Source: Gerris lacustris
Taxonomy: Eukaryota > Arthropoda > Insecta > Hemiptera > Gerridae
Reading direction: 5' to 3'
Length of the DNA stretch: 64,000 bases
NCBI GenBank assembly: GCA_951217055.1
Contig: OX578286.1
Coordinates: 32,899,307-32,963,306 of the forward strand
The notes under the pieces were generated by a model. It saw only the letters and a list, made by a program, of their open reading frames with translations, searched no databases and was not told the origin of the DNA. The translations under genes and the position numbers were made by a program. Of this stretch, positions 11,131 to 23,830 are shown piece after piece (positions within the stretch are counted from its first letter, which is position 1; each line of letters opens with the position of its first letter).

Positions 11131-11644
11131 CGTTATCCTAGCTGCCAAAAGTTTGTTTTTGCTTTTAGTTTGAAACCTTTTATTTAAATATTTATATTGT
11201 AACATTTTTTCTTGGTATACATTATCAAAGGAGTGGGGAGGGTAAGAAGAACGAGGTGGACTATAAGAACATTTGAAATAGTAAAAAAAAAAAATTTGGT
11301 GGTGTCCACGACCAAATTTAATAAAAGGAAACGTGGGATATTTCCCCTCTCTTCCGTTTCTATATAGAGTTTTCCCAAACCTAGCCCGAAGACAGATGCG
11401 GTTGAGGAATATTTTCGCCAACATAAAATAGAAATATTTTAAATTAAAAAAATTTCACCGACCTTTCTTAAATTCTTGCCTTAACTTTCTAGCTTCTCAA
11501 AAAATGATCACTCATAAATTTCAAGTTTTTAGGGTCCACAGACATCCTAGGACCCTACTACTCATACTTTCCTGCAGTAGATACTTTTTATGTGCCACGT
11601 GTCCTTAAAATAATAGTCTTTAGGTCAAAACACAAAAAAAAAAA

Positions 11645-12740
11645 TATATATATGTGTGGTGCCACGGGACAACCGTTAGGAACGAATGCCTTACGTTTTT
11701 CATTAAATATAAATTATAAAATTACACTGCTAAGTTTTACGATACTAACTACTTATACATGGCGGAGTTAGTAAAGAAACAAATTTAAAAGTAACTAAAT
11801 ATTTGTACTTAGCAGAGTTACGGCAAAATTAAAAGAAAAGCATTTATTTATCATTGAAGCGAGCGTCTTGCGATAAATAATATATTGTATATTGAGCAAA
11901 AAGTTAATCATGGTGAGTTTATAGATAGAATAGATGCTTGTAGTGACGGAACTCGACTGTTCCTTCAGACTCCGCCGGCATATTAGTTACTCCATTTAAA
12001 ATATTATAAAATATATCTCTTCCCTACTCAAAAACGTCTGCTTGTATCAGGTTGAATAGATAGGGATCAGGTTAGAATAGATGCTTGTAGTGACGGAACT
12101 CGACTGTTCCTTCAGACTCCGCCGGCATATTAGTTACTCCATTTAAAATATTATAAAATATATCTCTTCCCTACTCAAAAACGTCTGCTTGTATCAGGTT
12201 GAAATTTTACATGCCTGTTTGAATTGTACTTTAGACGATATGTAAGAAGTTTTATTGAAATAGTTACGTGAGAACGTAAGACATCGGTAAATACGTTGTT
12301 TTCTTTATTTTAAATGTTTAGGCCCACTTTAATAAATTTAGCGATCTTTATCACTTCATAGCCGTGACGGTGTTCGTTTTACTAAAAACAAATTATTTAA
12401 AAAAGTTGTTTGTCTCATTAAATAGATGAAGTTTGAATTTTTCCCGTCCTACATGTCCAATTTTAAATTTGAAGCTTACGTTTACGCGAGCGTTGCCCGT
12501 GAACGCTTGGGCGGATAACGTTGTCCAACGAACTCAGCCTGGGCATTGGTAAAATGATCATATGGGTACCAAATTTCAACTAACTCGATCATCTTATATT
12601 CTAGTTATCGTCATCGGTAGATTTCGTAACGCTTGGTTTTGTGACGGTGATTTTGATACGGTCGTTAATTTTCGGATTCACTCCCGGGCTCCAGAACGTG
12701 CCATAAGGAACTTCCTTCCAACAGGTTAGGAATTTTTCAT
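11645..12740 (+). repeat. Family C repeat with internal 147-bp duplication
   Basis: In sense orientation family C begins GTGTGGTGTCGCGGGACAC (a hairpin) then AGGAACGAAGTTCCTTAC. It ends with the inverted TAAGGAACTTCGTTCC, so the subterminal 16-18 bp are inverted repeats. In this copy the block starting AGAATAGATGCTTGTAGTGA at 11927 is repeated at 12074. It contains the GTTTACGCGAGCGTTGC...GAACGCTTGGGCGG block and an ACCAATGCCCAGG-type module shared with family B. No coding frame is present. Confidence 0.65.
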
Positions 12741-12904
12741 ACGAGCACTTGACATACTTTAGGAGAGAAGATGCATTCAATTGGGTCCGCTGCCTCACAT
12801 AAACTTTATTTCAGAACTCTGAACCTCCCAAAAAATTATCAGACCGCACATTTTCATATTTATAGTAACAGCAGAAATATAGTTTTAGGGGGGGGGGGGG
12901 AGAC

Positions 12905-13722
12905 ATACAAAAAAATACGTGTGGTGTCGCGGGACACCCGGTAGGAACGAAGTTCCATACATTTTTCATTAAATATAATTATAAAATCACACTGGTAAGT
13001 ACGTATACATTGCTAACTACTTATACATGGCGGAGTTAGAAAAGAGACAAAATTAAAAGTAACGGACTGTTTGTACCTATCAGAGTTAAGGCAAAATTAA
13101 AAGAAAATCATAATTTGTATAATTAAAGCAAGCGTCTTACTATAAATATATACTAAATATAAGAAAAAAGTTGATCATGATGAGTTTATAGTGAATGAGT
13201 ATGTTTGTTAAAGGAGTTTGGATTGAAATAGGACTGTTTTCTACCTACCCGGCCAATTGATTTAAAATATTATAAAATATATCTCTTTCCTACTCTACAG
13301 CTTCTGCTTGTATCATGGTGAAATTTTACATGATTATATTTTATTTATTTACAAAACAAAAGACATTTTTGACATAGAAAACAAAAATAATCAAAACAAG
13401 TCAAGTAACAGGCTTCCTTAATAAATCTTTTTCCCGTCTTTTAAAGCTTACGTTTACGCGAGCGTTGCGCGTGAACGCTTGGGCGGATAACGTTTTTCAA
13501 CGAACTTAGCCTGGACATTGGTAAAATGAACATGTGTACCAAATTTCATCTAACTCTGTCATTTTTTACTCAAGTTATCATCATCTGTAGATTTCGTGAC
13601 GGATTTTGCGTGACGGTTATTTTGTGACGGTGATTTTGTGACGGTTATTTTGTGACGGTGATTTTGGTCGTTTTTTTCGGATTCACTCCCGGGCTCCAGA
13701 ACGTGACATAAGGAACTTCGTT
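12905..13722 (+). repeat. Family C repeat inserted into a family D copy
   Basis: It starts at the GTGGTGTCGCGGGACACC hairpin and ends GGAACTTCGTTCC. The left flank is a family D piece ending in a G-run (12840-12904). Family D resumes on the right at TTTTGTCAAAATGGCATG (13735-13960). Short TTTTGTGACGGTGA tandem units lie at 13600-13665. Confidence 0.7.
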
Positions 13723-13959
13723 CCAAAAATTTGTTTTGTCAAAATGGCATGAAAAATTAAACACTATCCACAAGTGTTAATGTTAAATATTTTTGTAATT
13801 TACTCTTGAATACCTTTAATTTGATACCCCACTCAAAATTTAAAAACAAAATATTTTCGAGTGACATGAATTATCCGCCATTTTAAATTTGAACAGCTAA
13901 TAATTTTAAATTCGCAATATTATTTCTGTGTGCGCTCTAAAACAATATACCCCATACCC

Positions 13960-14255
13960 CACTAGTCCAGACATCCGATTTATCCAGACGAACCTCAATA
14001 ATTATTTAATAATGTACAATCAATAAACTTTAAATTTATATAAATAAGATGGTAAAATGTTTATCCTAAATCAATTTGCCGTTTAAAAAATGGATATTTA
14101 GGTCCACTTTTAACATAGATTGCAATAGTTTTACATAGATAATGCTATAGTTTTACAATATTTTAAATACATTTTAAAACTGATTCCGTTTAATCCGGAC
14201 TTTCGGTGATCCGGACAGAGCTTACATGATGATACTCGACTGTATACGAGTATAT
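13960..14255. mobile_element. Possible pogo/Tigger-type MITE
   Basis: AGTCCAGACATCCGATTTATC on the left and GATCCGGACAGAGC...GATACTCGACTGTA on the right resemble the 'CAGTcgagTat...ATCCGGAC' ends of pogo-like elements. The two ends are only loosely complementary, and a TA target site is plausible at the right end only. Confidence 0.35.
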
Positions 14256-14695
14256 ATATTAACTATCCTATAATTAAATCTCTTTAATCTTATCACAGTA
14301 GGATAAAAATAAAACCACTTTATTTAACACCGTTCTTTTTTAAAAATTAAATAAAGTAAAAAAAAAAATGAGAGAGAAAATAACATTAAAGTTAACAATC
14401 CCTCTTTCTTACTTTTGATTTTTTTTTGTACTTTTGTGATTTTCTTTATTCTGTTTTCTTTTTCCATTTTAATTCATTTCTTTAGTCCTTATATTTTCCT
14501 TTTCATATTTTTTTTTTTATATTTTTTTCATTCAACTAAGTACCTTTTTCTTTTACATATAAAGAGAAAGTATTGTAATAGCGTGAAAATTCGATTTTGG
14601 AATATCGATGGATTTTCACTGTATCTACCTATGTGATTTTCTTGGTACTTCTTTATTATCATACTCCCTTTTGTTTGTTTTTTTAAGAATATAAA

Positions 14696-15475
14696 TGACT
14701 TTAAGTAAATAACTGTTAAGACAAAGGGATGTTTAGTTCGATATACATTTTGACAAAGGAATATCACACTTCAGTTTTTATAAGGGGAGTAACAGTCTAT
14801 AGAAGAACATTCAGTACACCTTCTTTAGATTGTTACTCCCCTCTGTTTTATTTATAAGAGGAGTAACAGTCTAAAGAAGAACATTCCGTACACCTTCTTT
14901 AGATTCTTACTCATCTGTTTTATTTATAAGGGGAGTAACAGTCAAAAGAAGATAATTTCATACACCTTCTTTAGATTCTTACTCATCTGTTTTATTTATA
15001 AGGGGAGTAACAGTCTATAGCAGAACATTCAGTACACCTTCTTTAGATTCTTACTCATATCAGTTTTATTTATAAGGGAGTAAAAGTCGATAGAAGAACA
15101 TTCAGTACACCATCTTTAGATTGTTACTCCCCTCTGTTTTATTTATAAGGGGTGTAACAGTCTATACAAGAACATTCAGTACAACTTCTTTAGATTCTTA
15201 CTCATATCAGTTTTATTTATAAGGGAGTAACAGTCGATAGAAGAACATTCCGTACACCATCTTTAGATTGTTACTCCCCTCTGTTTTATTTATAAGGGGA
15301 GTAACAGTCTAAAGAAGATAATTTCATACACCTTCATTAGATTGTAACTCCCTTTTGTTTTATTTAAAAGAGGAGTAACAGTCTAAAGAAGAACATTCCG
15401 TACACCTTCTTAAGATTGTTACTCCCCTCTGATTTATTTATAAGGGGTGTAACAATTTAAAGGAGTGCCAGAATG
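14696..15475 (+). repeat. Family F: palindromic minisatellite of about nine 72-75-bp units
   Basis: It opens with the family F terminus (AAGACAAAGGGATGTTTAGT, then TTGACAAAGGAATATCACACTT). About nine units of TAAGGGGAGTAACAGTCTA, AAGAAGAACATTC, CACCTTCTTTAGATTGTTAC and TCCCCTCTGTTTTATTTA follow. Each unit is itself an inverted repeat, so every unit can fold into a hairpin. It closes at GTAACAATTTAAAGGAGTGCC. The 'spacers' are not unique sequences. Confidence 0.85.
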
Positions 15476-16167
15476 TCTACATTTATATAAATGAAAATCA
15501 TTTTATATTTTTTGGTTTATATATTTGGAACTAAGTGTTATCCTTGTGAACAATACATAATAATGGTTTTTCTTTATAAAGGAATATTTCAACTTCGTAT
15601 TCTAAAAAATTTAAAAGCAATCGACCTCACCAACTCTTTTATATCCCTTCTAACGTTTTCTCTTTTAAGAGTTCTCTTTTGTTACAAATAAAAATCAGAG
15701 GAAAAATATTGTTTTCTTTTTGCCGGCTTTTCCTTTTTGTTTATTTTTCCTTCTAGACGTTGTAAGACACTCTTTCACTTTCACATGCAACTATTTTTAA
15801 TACAAGTAAGGCGCTCTTCACGTAAGTACGTGAGGTGATAATCGCCGGTTTCTGTACGATTAAGTTAAAATTATTAAGTGTAAAATTTTTTTAGTTGCAT
15901 ATTCTTTTTCTACACTTCAAGACCTTTAAATTGATGTATAACATGTCATAGTGACTAAAAAAAATTTTTTTTTAGTCGTCGCCTGCCATATTGACCACCA
16001 TCTTGAAAATTTTAAGAGTACAATTTTAATAGTTGCTTAATAGTTAGTTAAACTTCATGAGTCTCGTCAAAATCTCTGCATTTAGATAAAGTTAATTACA
16101 CGTAAAGGTAATATTATGTACAATTTATTTTCCGGTTACTTCTAAAATATTGACATTTTCATGTTTA

Positions 16168-16405
16168 GGCTGTGCTACATAACTCGAAAAGCGTTACTAA
16201 AAAACGTTACCCGGTGTATCAAGGAGTTAGAAAGGTAAAGGAGGTGTGCACAGCCTGTCTCCAGCTGTTGGGCCTTCCTCCACCACACGTCATAGGGCCG
16301 AAGAAAGTCGAAAAGATTTATAGGTGTGACAGGGAGTTAGGAAAGTACAGGAGGTTGCCATCAACTCTCAGCCCTCTCGGCCTATCTAGTATGAAGGCAT
16401 ATTAA
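16168..16405 (+). CDS. Candidate terminal coding exon, function unknown
   Basis: An acceptor-like TTTTCATGTTTAG ends at about 16167. The following frame is open for 78 codons to a TAA at 16403-16405, with an in-frame stop just before the acceptor, so it could only be used as a spliced exon. The inferred peptide has two related basic segments, about 37 residues apart (QGVRKVKEVC and RELGKYRRLP), whose DNA is also similar, so the stretch may be a decayed tandem repeat. Base composition is more GC-rich than the flanks. I see no recognisable domain, and the polypyrimidine tract is weak. It could equally be part of an unknown mobile element. Confidence 0.28.
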
Positions 16406-16684
16406 CAATTCGTAGAAGGCGGACCGGCGCCTTTGAATTCAGTCGTTTGTAATCAAGCCGCGGTAGTGCCGGTGTGGAGATAAGAATAAAAATTATTTTT
16501 CATCTACTTTTATCAATTACTTGAATAAATTACAGATTTTATTTCATTTTATGTCGGTAGTTTACGCAGAGCGAAAACATGAAAATGTCTCACTGTCTTG
16601 CGGACTCGTATGCAAGGAGTATTTTTTAAAAAATATACATTTTTTCATCCTTCTTTTTACTTGTTATTTCTCCGTCCACGATCT

Positions 16685-16925
16685 CTGTCATCGATTTCAT
16701 CTCAGGGTATGCATTTTCTGAACATGTATGCCAAATTTCGTCAGAATCAGCCCAGTAGTTTAGGCTCCACGCGTATGCGCAGACGACAGACAGGCATTTT
16801 ATAAAAACCAATTTTTTGGACTCAGGGAACCTCAAAACGTGTAAATCCATCAAAATCTCAAAAATTTTGTGGTGAACTAACAAGTGCTTAACAATGCTTT
16901 CTCTTTATATGAGAAAGTATAAAGA
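16685..16925 (-). repeat. Family A 5'-end fragment
   Basis: It carries the family A head (GACAGACAGG, ACTCAGGG, CTCTTTATATGAGAAAGTAT) but not the B-box half. Confidence 0.7.
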
Positions 16926-17680
16926 CATTTATCCACTTTAGTAACTTCTATTTTACAAAGCCGTCATTCATCCACTAAAAGAAACTTAAGACAACAAAAG
17001 AAGACAAAACTACTTCAGTAAATTTCATAGTTGGAAGATGCTTCATTATATTCAATCTCCCCTAAGGGAAGTTGTACAAAAAGGATGAAACAAAAAGAAA
17101 ACCCCCAAAAATAACAACATAATATAGAAAAAAGAAACAAAGAAAGAAAAACGGAGGAGGGGGGATAAATAGAATGAAAAATGTGAATCACAAAAAAAGA
17201 GGCAACTTGTTGATGCTACTGTTTTGGATTCCACAGTGTTACCACCTGCTACCTTAATATACATATAGAAATAAACTAAACACAATAACTGTTACCAACA
17301 AAACACTACAAACATACCCTAGAACCCTTCAAACTCTCTTACTACCTTATTTGACAACATAACTTAAGGTTTTCAAAACCTAACAGATTTTTATTTTTAT
17401 CTATGGCTCAGAATCAGAAAACTATATTTTCCCTAGAAAAACGATTTTAGACTACTATATAGTTTGAACCATTTTCGAGAAATAATATGTATGACATTGC
17501 TAATCTTTAGTTTTCAGGTTTTTTTTTTTTATTTTACATATATATTACTTGCAGTGTCATTTTGCTATAAGTAATAAGGATAACAATATGATTGAGTGGC
17601 ATGGATTTTCATGAGAGGAGAGGCTACCCAATGGTAGTACTCCTGTCGTGCGTAACATTAATCTACTTCATCGGTTGAGG
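16926..17680. other. AT-rich DNA without recognisable feature
   Basis: Purine-rich patches around 17085-17170 and poly-T at 17519. No supported gene. The minus-strand frame at 17052-17285 is low complexity. Confidence 0.45.
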
Positions 17681-17687
17681 TTGTGAA

Positions 17688-18275
17688 CTATAGTAGCAAG
17701 TCACGAGGCCAATGCCTCTTCAGCCGACGGGGTGGTTGATCAGGGATATGAAGGGTTGCCATGGATTTGACTAAAGTATTAGGATGGTGATTTAAGGTTT
17801 CATGGAAATGTTTATAACGGGTAGAAGCGAGGTCATGAACAAAAGGAATTTTTAGGTCGTGGTGAATTGTGAGGTTAGAAACGTATGGTGGGGAATTGGT
17901 GATTTTTCGAAGGATCTTTGATTGAAGGGATTGGAGTCTATAAGAATTTGAGCGCTTGGTGCTACCCCAGAGCTCAATTCCATAGGTCCAAATGGGTTTA
18001 AGGATTGAATTATAAATAAGGATTTTGTTATAAAGGGATAGGTGGGATCTTTGGTCAAGAAGTCGCAAGAGCAGTTTATATCGTCTGTTAGTGTCCGTAC
18101 ATTTATTTTTGGTGTGTTGAGCCCAAGTCAATCTTCCATCAAAGGTGTAGTCCTAGATATCTTACGGAAGAGGATTGTGGGATCACTGCTTGGTTGAGGA
18201 TGACTGGAGGACAAGTTGAATGTCTGAGAGTAAAAGTGACATGAACACTTTTCTGCTCATTAATTTTTTATAAGG
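17688..18275 (-). pseudogene. Jockey-type reverse transcriptase C-terminal region
   Basis: The open part (17688-18131) includes YNKILIYNSILKPIWTYGIE, LWGSTKRSN and SLQSKILRKITNSPPYVSNL, ending RHWPRDLLL plus stop. This is the 'Y..ilrP.WtYGiqlWG' block that follows the RT thumb in jockey elements. Upstream, with one frame break near 18131-18150, INEQKSVHVTFTL and VRYLGLHL are readable to about 18275. The RT catalytic core is missing, so it is a 5'-truncated dead copy. It is related to, but clearly diverged from, the copy at 9-11 kb. Confidence 0.8.
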
Positions 18276-18527
18276 ATTAGTTTATAAAAGGAGTAGTTTT
18301 CAGTTAATTCTTTTTTTTTCATTCTTTTTAGTGATCTTTTCAGAAAATTATAAAAGAAAAGATTCAAGAGGAAACAACGTTCTTCAAAGGGTCATATTGA
18401 CCCTTAGAAGAGCGGAATCAATTTGTTCCCCCTTTTGTTTCATTTAACTACGCCTAAAGTACTAATACTTTTACCTGAAACATTCTTCTGAATTTTTCCA
18501 AGTTTAAAATGTATAGCCGTTTGATCC

Positions 18528-18806
18528 ACTTGAAATGGGACCGCCAAGCAAGCGTGACCCATAGGAACTGTTCCAACATTAGACTATACGTCACAAAGAT
18601 GTTGGCTCGGCATTACGCCATGTCCTGCATCGTTTCGTCGCGTCCGACTCATCAGGGGCCCGACGATGCCCACCCAACTCTGGACCTATACCAACTCAAG
18701 AAGATCAGGTATAGGGCTTATCAGAGACGAGCGTGCTCTCACACCGCCATTCTTGCTTGGCTGGCAAAACAAATCAGCAATGTAATACCGTGTTTTTGCA
18801 CACTGC
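18528..18806 (-). mobile_element. Second hammerhead-bearing unit, left arm of an inverted pair
   Basis: It is near-identical to 35525-35823 over its shared length, including the 43-nt ribozyme. It has no (TA)n on its left. On its right it meets an inverted relative (18830-19057), the two joined through a palindromic TACACAATTTGTGTA at about 18812-18827. The last 55 bp are repeated in inverted form at 19002-19057. Confidence 0.65.
18627..18669 (-). ncRNA. Hammerhead self-cleaving ribozyme motif, second copy
   Basis: The 43 bases are identical to the motif at 35638-35680, including core, GUC site, stems II and III and the GGGCCC stem I. Flanking bases of the two units do differ at scattered positions, so full identity of the motif is consistent with either recent copying or selection. 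Confidence 0.72.
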
Positions 18807-18829
18807 AATAAGGTACACAATTTGTGTAC

Positions 18830-19051
18830 GATGCCCACCCAACTCTGGCTGGATCGTCGGGTCCCTGATGAGTCGGACGCGACTCATCAGGCCACGAGAT
18901 TGGCTCGATCAACGAGCCAACATCTTTGTGACGTATAGTCTAATGTTGGAACAGTTCCTATGTGTCACGCTTGCGTGGTACATCCCTTAGTGTCTCTCAT
19001 TACACAAATTGTGTACCTTATTGCAGTGTGCAAAAACACGGTATTACATTG

Positions 19052-19057
<6 letters not shown>
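18830..19057 (+). mobile_element. Third, inverted unit with a damaged hammerhead
   Basis: Here the ribozyme-sense strand is plus. It reads ATCGTC, GGGTCC, CTGATGA, then the stem II sequence GTCGGACGCGAC. The GAAAC and stem III 3' strand are replaced by TCATCAGG, which turns 18863-18891 into a hairpin palindrome around GACG. The catalytic core is therefore lost. The unit ends TTGCTGA and runs straight into (TA)n at 19055. Confidence 0.6.

Positions 19058-19101
<44 letters not shown>
19055..19101. repeat. (TA)n tract at the end of the inverted ribozyme-unit pair
   Basis: Perfect TA dinucleotide run immediately after the TTGCTGA terminus, the same junction as at 35823/35824. Confidence 0.95.
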
Positions 19102-19103
<2 letters not shown>

Positions 19104-19744
19104 ATTTTTATTATTTTTTTTTTTTTAAATCAACAATAGCAATTTATTATGAAGAATATTTAAAAACTGTATTTTTGTCTTAATATATATTTGATTATTT
19201 CCTCAATAGCCCAACTACTCATGAATTGAAAACGCTGTACTCTCGCTTGTTTGCGTTTCTGCAAATGTATGTGTATCAGAGTTAGCTTCATTTTTTTTTT
19301 TTTAGATATTTCACACAAATCCGAAACTTTTTATTATTTTTGTGTATTTAAAAAACGAAACAAAATAATATTTCTTTTTTTTTTAGAATGACACAATGCT
19401 TCCATCACCCCAGGGTAATCTCGGAAGCAAAATGTACTTGCTTAAAACAAGATATTAATGGGTTATTTTTTTGGTACTGAAATAAACGCAAGGCTCGCTT
19501 TCTAAATCATTTTAAAATAATGGACCTGGCTTCCCTTTTTTTTGTTTTCTTCACCCTTGTGTAACCGACACTCTTTTGTTTCACAAAAATGAAAAGCAGG
19601 GAATAACCTATTTTTTCCCGAGGTTTTTAGCCTCTTTTTTTGTGGAATGCGGGTGTTCTAGCGAAAAGGGAATTCTGTTTCACATCTGTTCCACACGAAC
19701 TACCAAAAAAAAATGTAAATGGAAAAAAGAAGTATCTTCTATAT

Positions 19745-19756
<12 letters not shown>

Positions 19757-19840
<84 letters not shown>
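19757..19840. repeat. (TA)n tract
   Basis: Perfect TA run preceded by a short TACA repeat. No ribozyme unit is recognisable beside it. Confidence 0.95.
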
Positions 19841-19842
<2 letters not shown>

Positions 19843-20355
19843 TTTTTACAAAATCACTTTTTTGTTAGAGGGGTAAAACTTGTGTTTCTATTTGCAATTA
19901 TGACTAAATTATATCTTAATTTCTCTTTCTCCCTGCATTTGTTCAGCTATTTGGCTGAACACGTGGAACGATTTTCCAGTTTGATTTTCAACAATATTTC
20001 TGAAAACTATATTTTCCCAATGTCCTTCTAAGGACATCTAAAATCAAATGTTTAGTCAGTATGACAAAATGTTATACATAGTTCTTGAATACAAAAATCT
20101 TGAAGCGTAGGAAAATATTGAGTTTTGAAAGAGGTTCAATTCGATAACCAAACAACGTCAACCAACAATAAGTAATATTAATTGACAGGGCACTATATCG
20201 TATTTATATGAAACAGAAGGATGCAGGCAGTCCAAGATTTTACAGTCAAAAATAAACAAAAGGAAAACCAGATGGCTGTTAGGACTAAGTAGGACAGTAG
20301 GTATGGGGATACTCTGGCCGACCCCCACTCCTACCCCTCTAGGCCACGCCCCCTC

Positions 20356-20740
20356 TACCCCCACTCTCAAGACCAAGCACACCTGAGAAATCTGGTTGGA
20401 GTGCTAACTGGACACTCCAGGCTCAGTAGACTACTGGCATTACTTAAGTTAGAGGAAGACCCCATATGTCGAGTGTGTGGATAGAGGATAGGAAGAGGAA
20501 CTGCTTACCATTACCTGGGAGTGTGTGAAGGATATGGGAGATCTCGCTTTCATATCTTAGGGAAGGGAGGAATTGGAGTAGAGGAACTTGAAACACTGAA
20601 GTGGCAAGACATCCTCTCCTTCATAATTCAAACAAGAAGGTTTGAGGGTGAGATGTGGCGGTTGGGTGGGGGAACGTCTGGGGTTGGCAAAAAAGATCAA
20701 AATGGTGTCAGTTTGTTAGGCTAGGCCACCCCACTCCTTA
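20356..20740 (+). pseudogene. C-terminal RNase H/zinc-tail region of an R1- or LOA-like LINE
   Basis: The plus strand reads LRNLVGVLTGHSRLSRLLAL, then EEDPICRVCG and, after a stop and a small break, LGVCEGYGRSRFHILGKGGI. It ends with WQDILSFIIQTRRF. This matches the usual 'LTGHcrLrrHL..mg..edp.CR.C.e..Et..H.lceCpal...R...lG...l......l..fi..t.r' tail of R1/LOA/I-type LINEs. The reading frame is broken by at least one stop (at the TAG after CG) and one shift. The 3' end is marked by a run of ACT triplets near 20740-20753. Confidence 0.65.
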
Positions 20741-21002
20741 TTACTACTACTACTTTAATGTATTTATAAACTTATATGTTTCAAATCTAATAGAAACCTT
20801 TGTAAAAATGCCCTTTTAGGCACGCAAAACCAACCATGTTGACACATAACATACAAACTGAACTTTCAGCCAAATCAAGCTGGTTTAAATACTAATTTAA
20901 TTACGTTGTATTTGTCTGCACTGTAATATATCTTTACGTAATTTGTTTCAGATTCTAAAAATAATTATGGAAAAATTATCCTTACAATAGAAAAACTTTT
21001 TT

Positions 21003-21135
21003 AGATAGTAACTCCCCTCTGTTTTTTTTTTTTTTATAAGTTGAGTTACAGTCTAAAGAAGAATATTCCGTACACCATCTTTAGATAGTCACTCAATTTT
21101 TTTTTATAAGGGGAGTAACAGTCTAAATAAGTGCC
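21003..21135 (+). repeat. Family F short copy
   Basis: Two palindromic units (AGTAACTCCCCTCTG ... GAGTTACAGTCTAAAGAAGA ... GGGGAGTAACAGTCTAAATA). The long terminal segment is missing. Confidence 0.7.
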
Positions 21136-21339
21136 TTAATGACTATGTTGTATGTTCTTGCCCCAGTTTCCATTTTCAAGCTACTTCAATTAAATTTAAG
21201 CATATTTTATACTTTTCTTTTATGCTTAATGAAATTAGTTAGTTTTAACCTTTTGCCCCATATATTTGGAGCAATTAAAAAAATTGCTAAAAGTATGTTG
21301 TGGATTTATAATTTAAGTGGTATTTGTTAGGGATGCTTT

Positions 21340-21600
21340 GCTAAGTTGCTTGTGGTCTTGGTTAAGTGCTAAAATATTCAAAAGGAAACTCCACCTCTTT
21401 ACATCTCGTTGTTTTCATCCCAAGGGAGTTGATATAATTCATGGAGATAGCTGTGGTTGGAGAAGCTTTTCAAGATAACTTTAAAATAATAATTATAAAT
21501 GTTAAATCTAGTTCAGTTCTCTTCTCACTAAAGACTGTTAATCCTCTAATGATCTCATTAGGTATTTAAACACACCTGTGAATAGATATTAAAGAGCTAT
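21340..21600 (+). repeat. Dispersed repeat shared with 47160-47470 (inverted)
   Basis: Shared blocks include CAAAAGGAAACTCCA, CAAGGGAGTTGATAT, CATGGAGATAGCTGTGG and GTGTTTAAATAC-type stretches near the right end. No coding frame is shared, and the nature of the family is unknown. Confidence 0.6.
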
Positions 21601-21623
21601 AATTTTGTTAAATTTAATCTTAT

Positions 21624-21970
21624 TTTGCTTCCGAGCTTACGGAAGGTAAAGGAAGCCGAGTTATCGTTCCGAAGAACGAACATTTTTTAGGTAAAAAATT
21701 CAAAGTTAGAAATCCTTTTCAAACAACAGGGAACATTTTTGGTTCTATGTCTGTCTGTCTTTCGCTCAAATTTTGAGAACTAACATATCTTAAAAACTAT
21801 TCGTCACATTTTAAAGAAATTTGTAAGGTAGGTCATAATTAGCCCATTGTTGGTCCCTTATAAGTTTCAACCTTCTGCGCCAATTTGTTTCTCTTCCACA
21901 TGCGGACAAACATACATTTATTTACACCTATATCTTCAAAAGCACTTATCGGATTTTTGACACAGGTAAA
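21624..21970 (+). repeat. Family B repeat, 5' part
   Basis: Family B begins with a hairpin (GCTTCCGAGCTTACCGAAGG then TAACGGAAGC). It carries a GTCTGTCTGTC stretch, 'AACATATCTTAAAAACTA', a 'GGTAGGTCATAATTAGCCCA' block and 'CTTCCACATGCG.ACAAACAT'. A full copy ends GCTATGTGCCACACTAATTGG. This copy stops near 21970. Confidence 0.7.
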
Positions 21971-22149
21971 TATTTTGTAAAAATAACAATAATTAAAAAG
22001 TAATAACTTTAGTAAATAGCCACCCACATAAAAATTACTTAGAGGCTGTGAAACTTACATCCAATAAGCTTTCAGACCATTTATATGATTTTTAATTTAA
22101 TTATATTTTTCGGTAAAAAAAAACAGGATAAAAAATGATATTGTAATAT

Positions 22150-22275
22150 TAATTTACTTGGCAAATGTTACTGTAATACTGATTTACTTGTCACATAGTC
22201 TTGCAGAACTAATTTACTTGTCACATAGTCTTGCAGAACTAATTTACTTGTCAAAAGGTGTTGCAATACTATTGA
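22150..22275 (+). repeat. 32-bp tandem repeat
   Basis: Three to four units of AATTTACTTGTCACATAGTC plus TTGCAGAACT. Confidence 0.8.
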
Positions 22276-22802
22276 CAGGGGATACTTAGTGTAAAAAGGG
22301 TTAATTTAACAATTATAACTTTCTGAACATATCATTAGAATAATTTTTAGAAAAATAAAATTACAGACACATAACATTAATTTCCATCTACCCAATAGGA
22401 CATATAAGTTTTTAGTGCTTTCATTTAATTACTAAAATAAAGCAAAATATCAATTACAATTAAAAAAATTGTTTAATTTATACTATTTTTTTTTTCAAAT
22501 GTTTACTAATTATAACTAAGTTGTCATCTATTTAAGACCGGCAAAAGTTTCAAAAAGTTTAGTCTGTTTCAAAAGTTAATTTTGTTTCAAAACAAGAAGA
22601 AAAGCCGAAAGGAAAAGGATAAAAGAGTTGAAAAACAAGATGTCTACATCGGAGGAAACAGTGCACAAACAGAGACTAATTGAAAGCAAAACTCATGAGG
22701 AAAAGTTTAAATTCATTTGTATTAAATAGAATCCTTTGTTCAAAAGGGATTTTAGAAAAAACAACTTTAGAACCAACTGAATTGGTTGTGGCTAGTTAAT
22801 TT

Positions 22803-23825
<1,023 letters not shown>

Positions 23826-23830
23826 GTCCT

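Noticed and set aside
14778..15475. CRISPR-like regular palindromic repeats
   Set aside because: There are no unique spacers. The whole 72-75-bp unit is repeated, and the window is eukaryotic.
18509..18990. Two overlapping plus-strand open frames of 100 and 85 residues
   Set aside because: They lie across the ribozyme unit and its inverted relative on the strand opposite to the ribozyme. There is no domain, and they are interrupted differently in the related copy.
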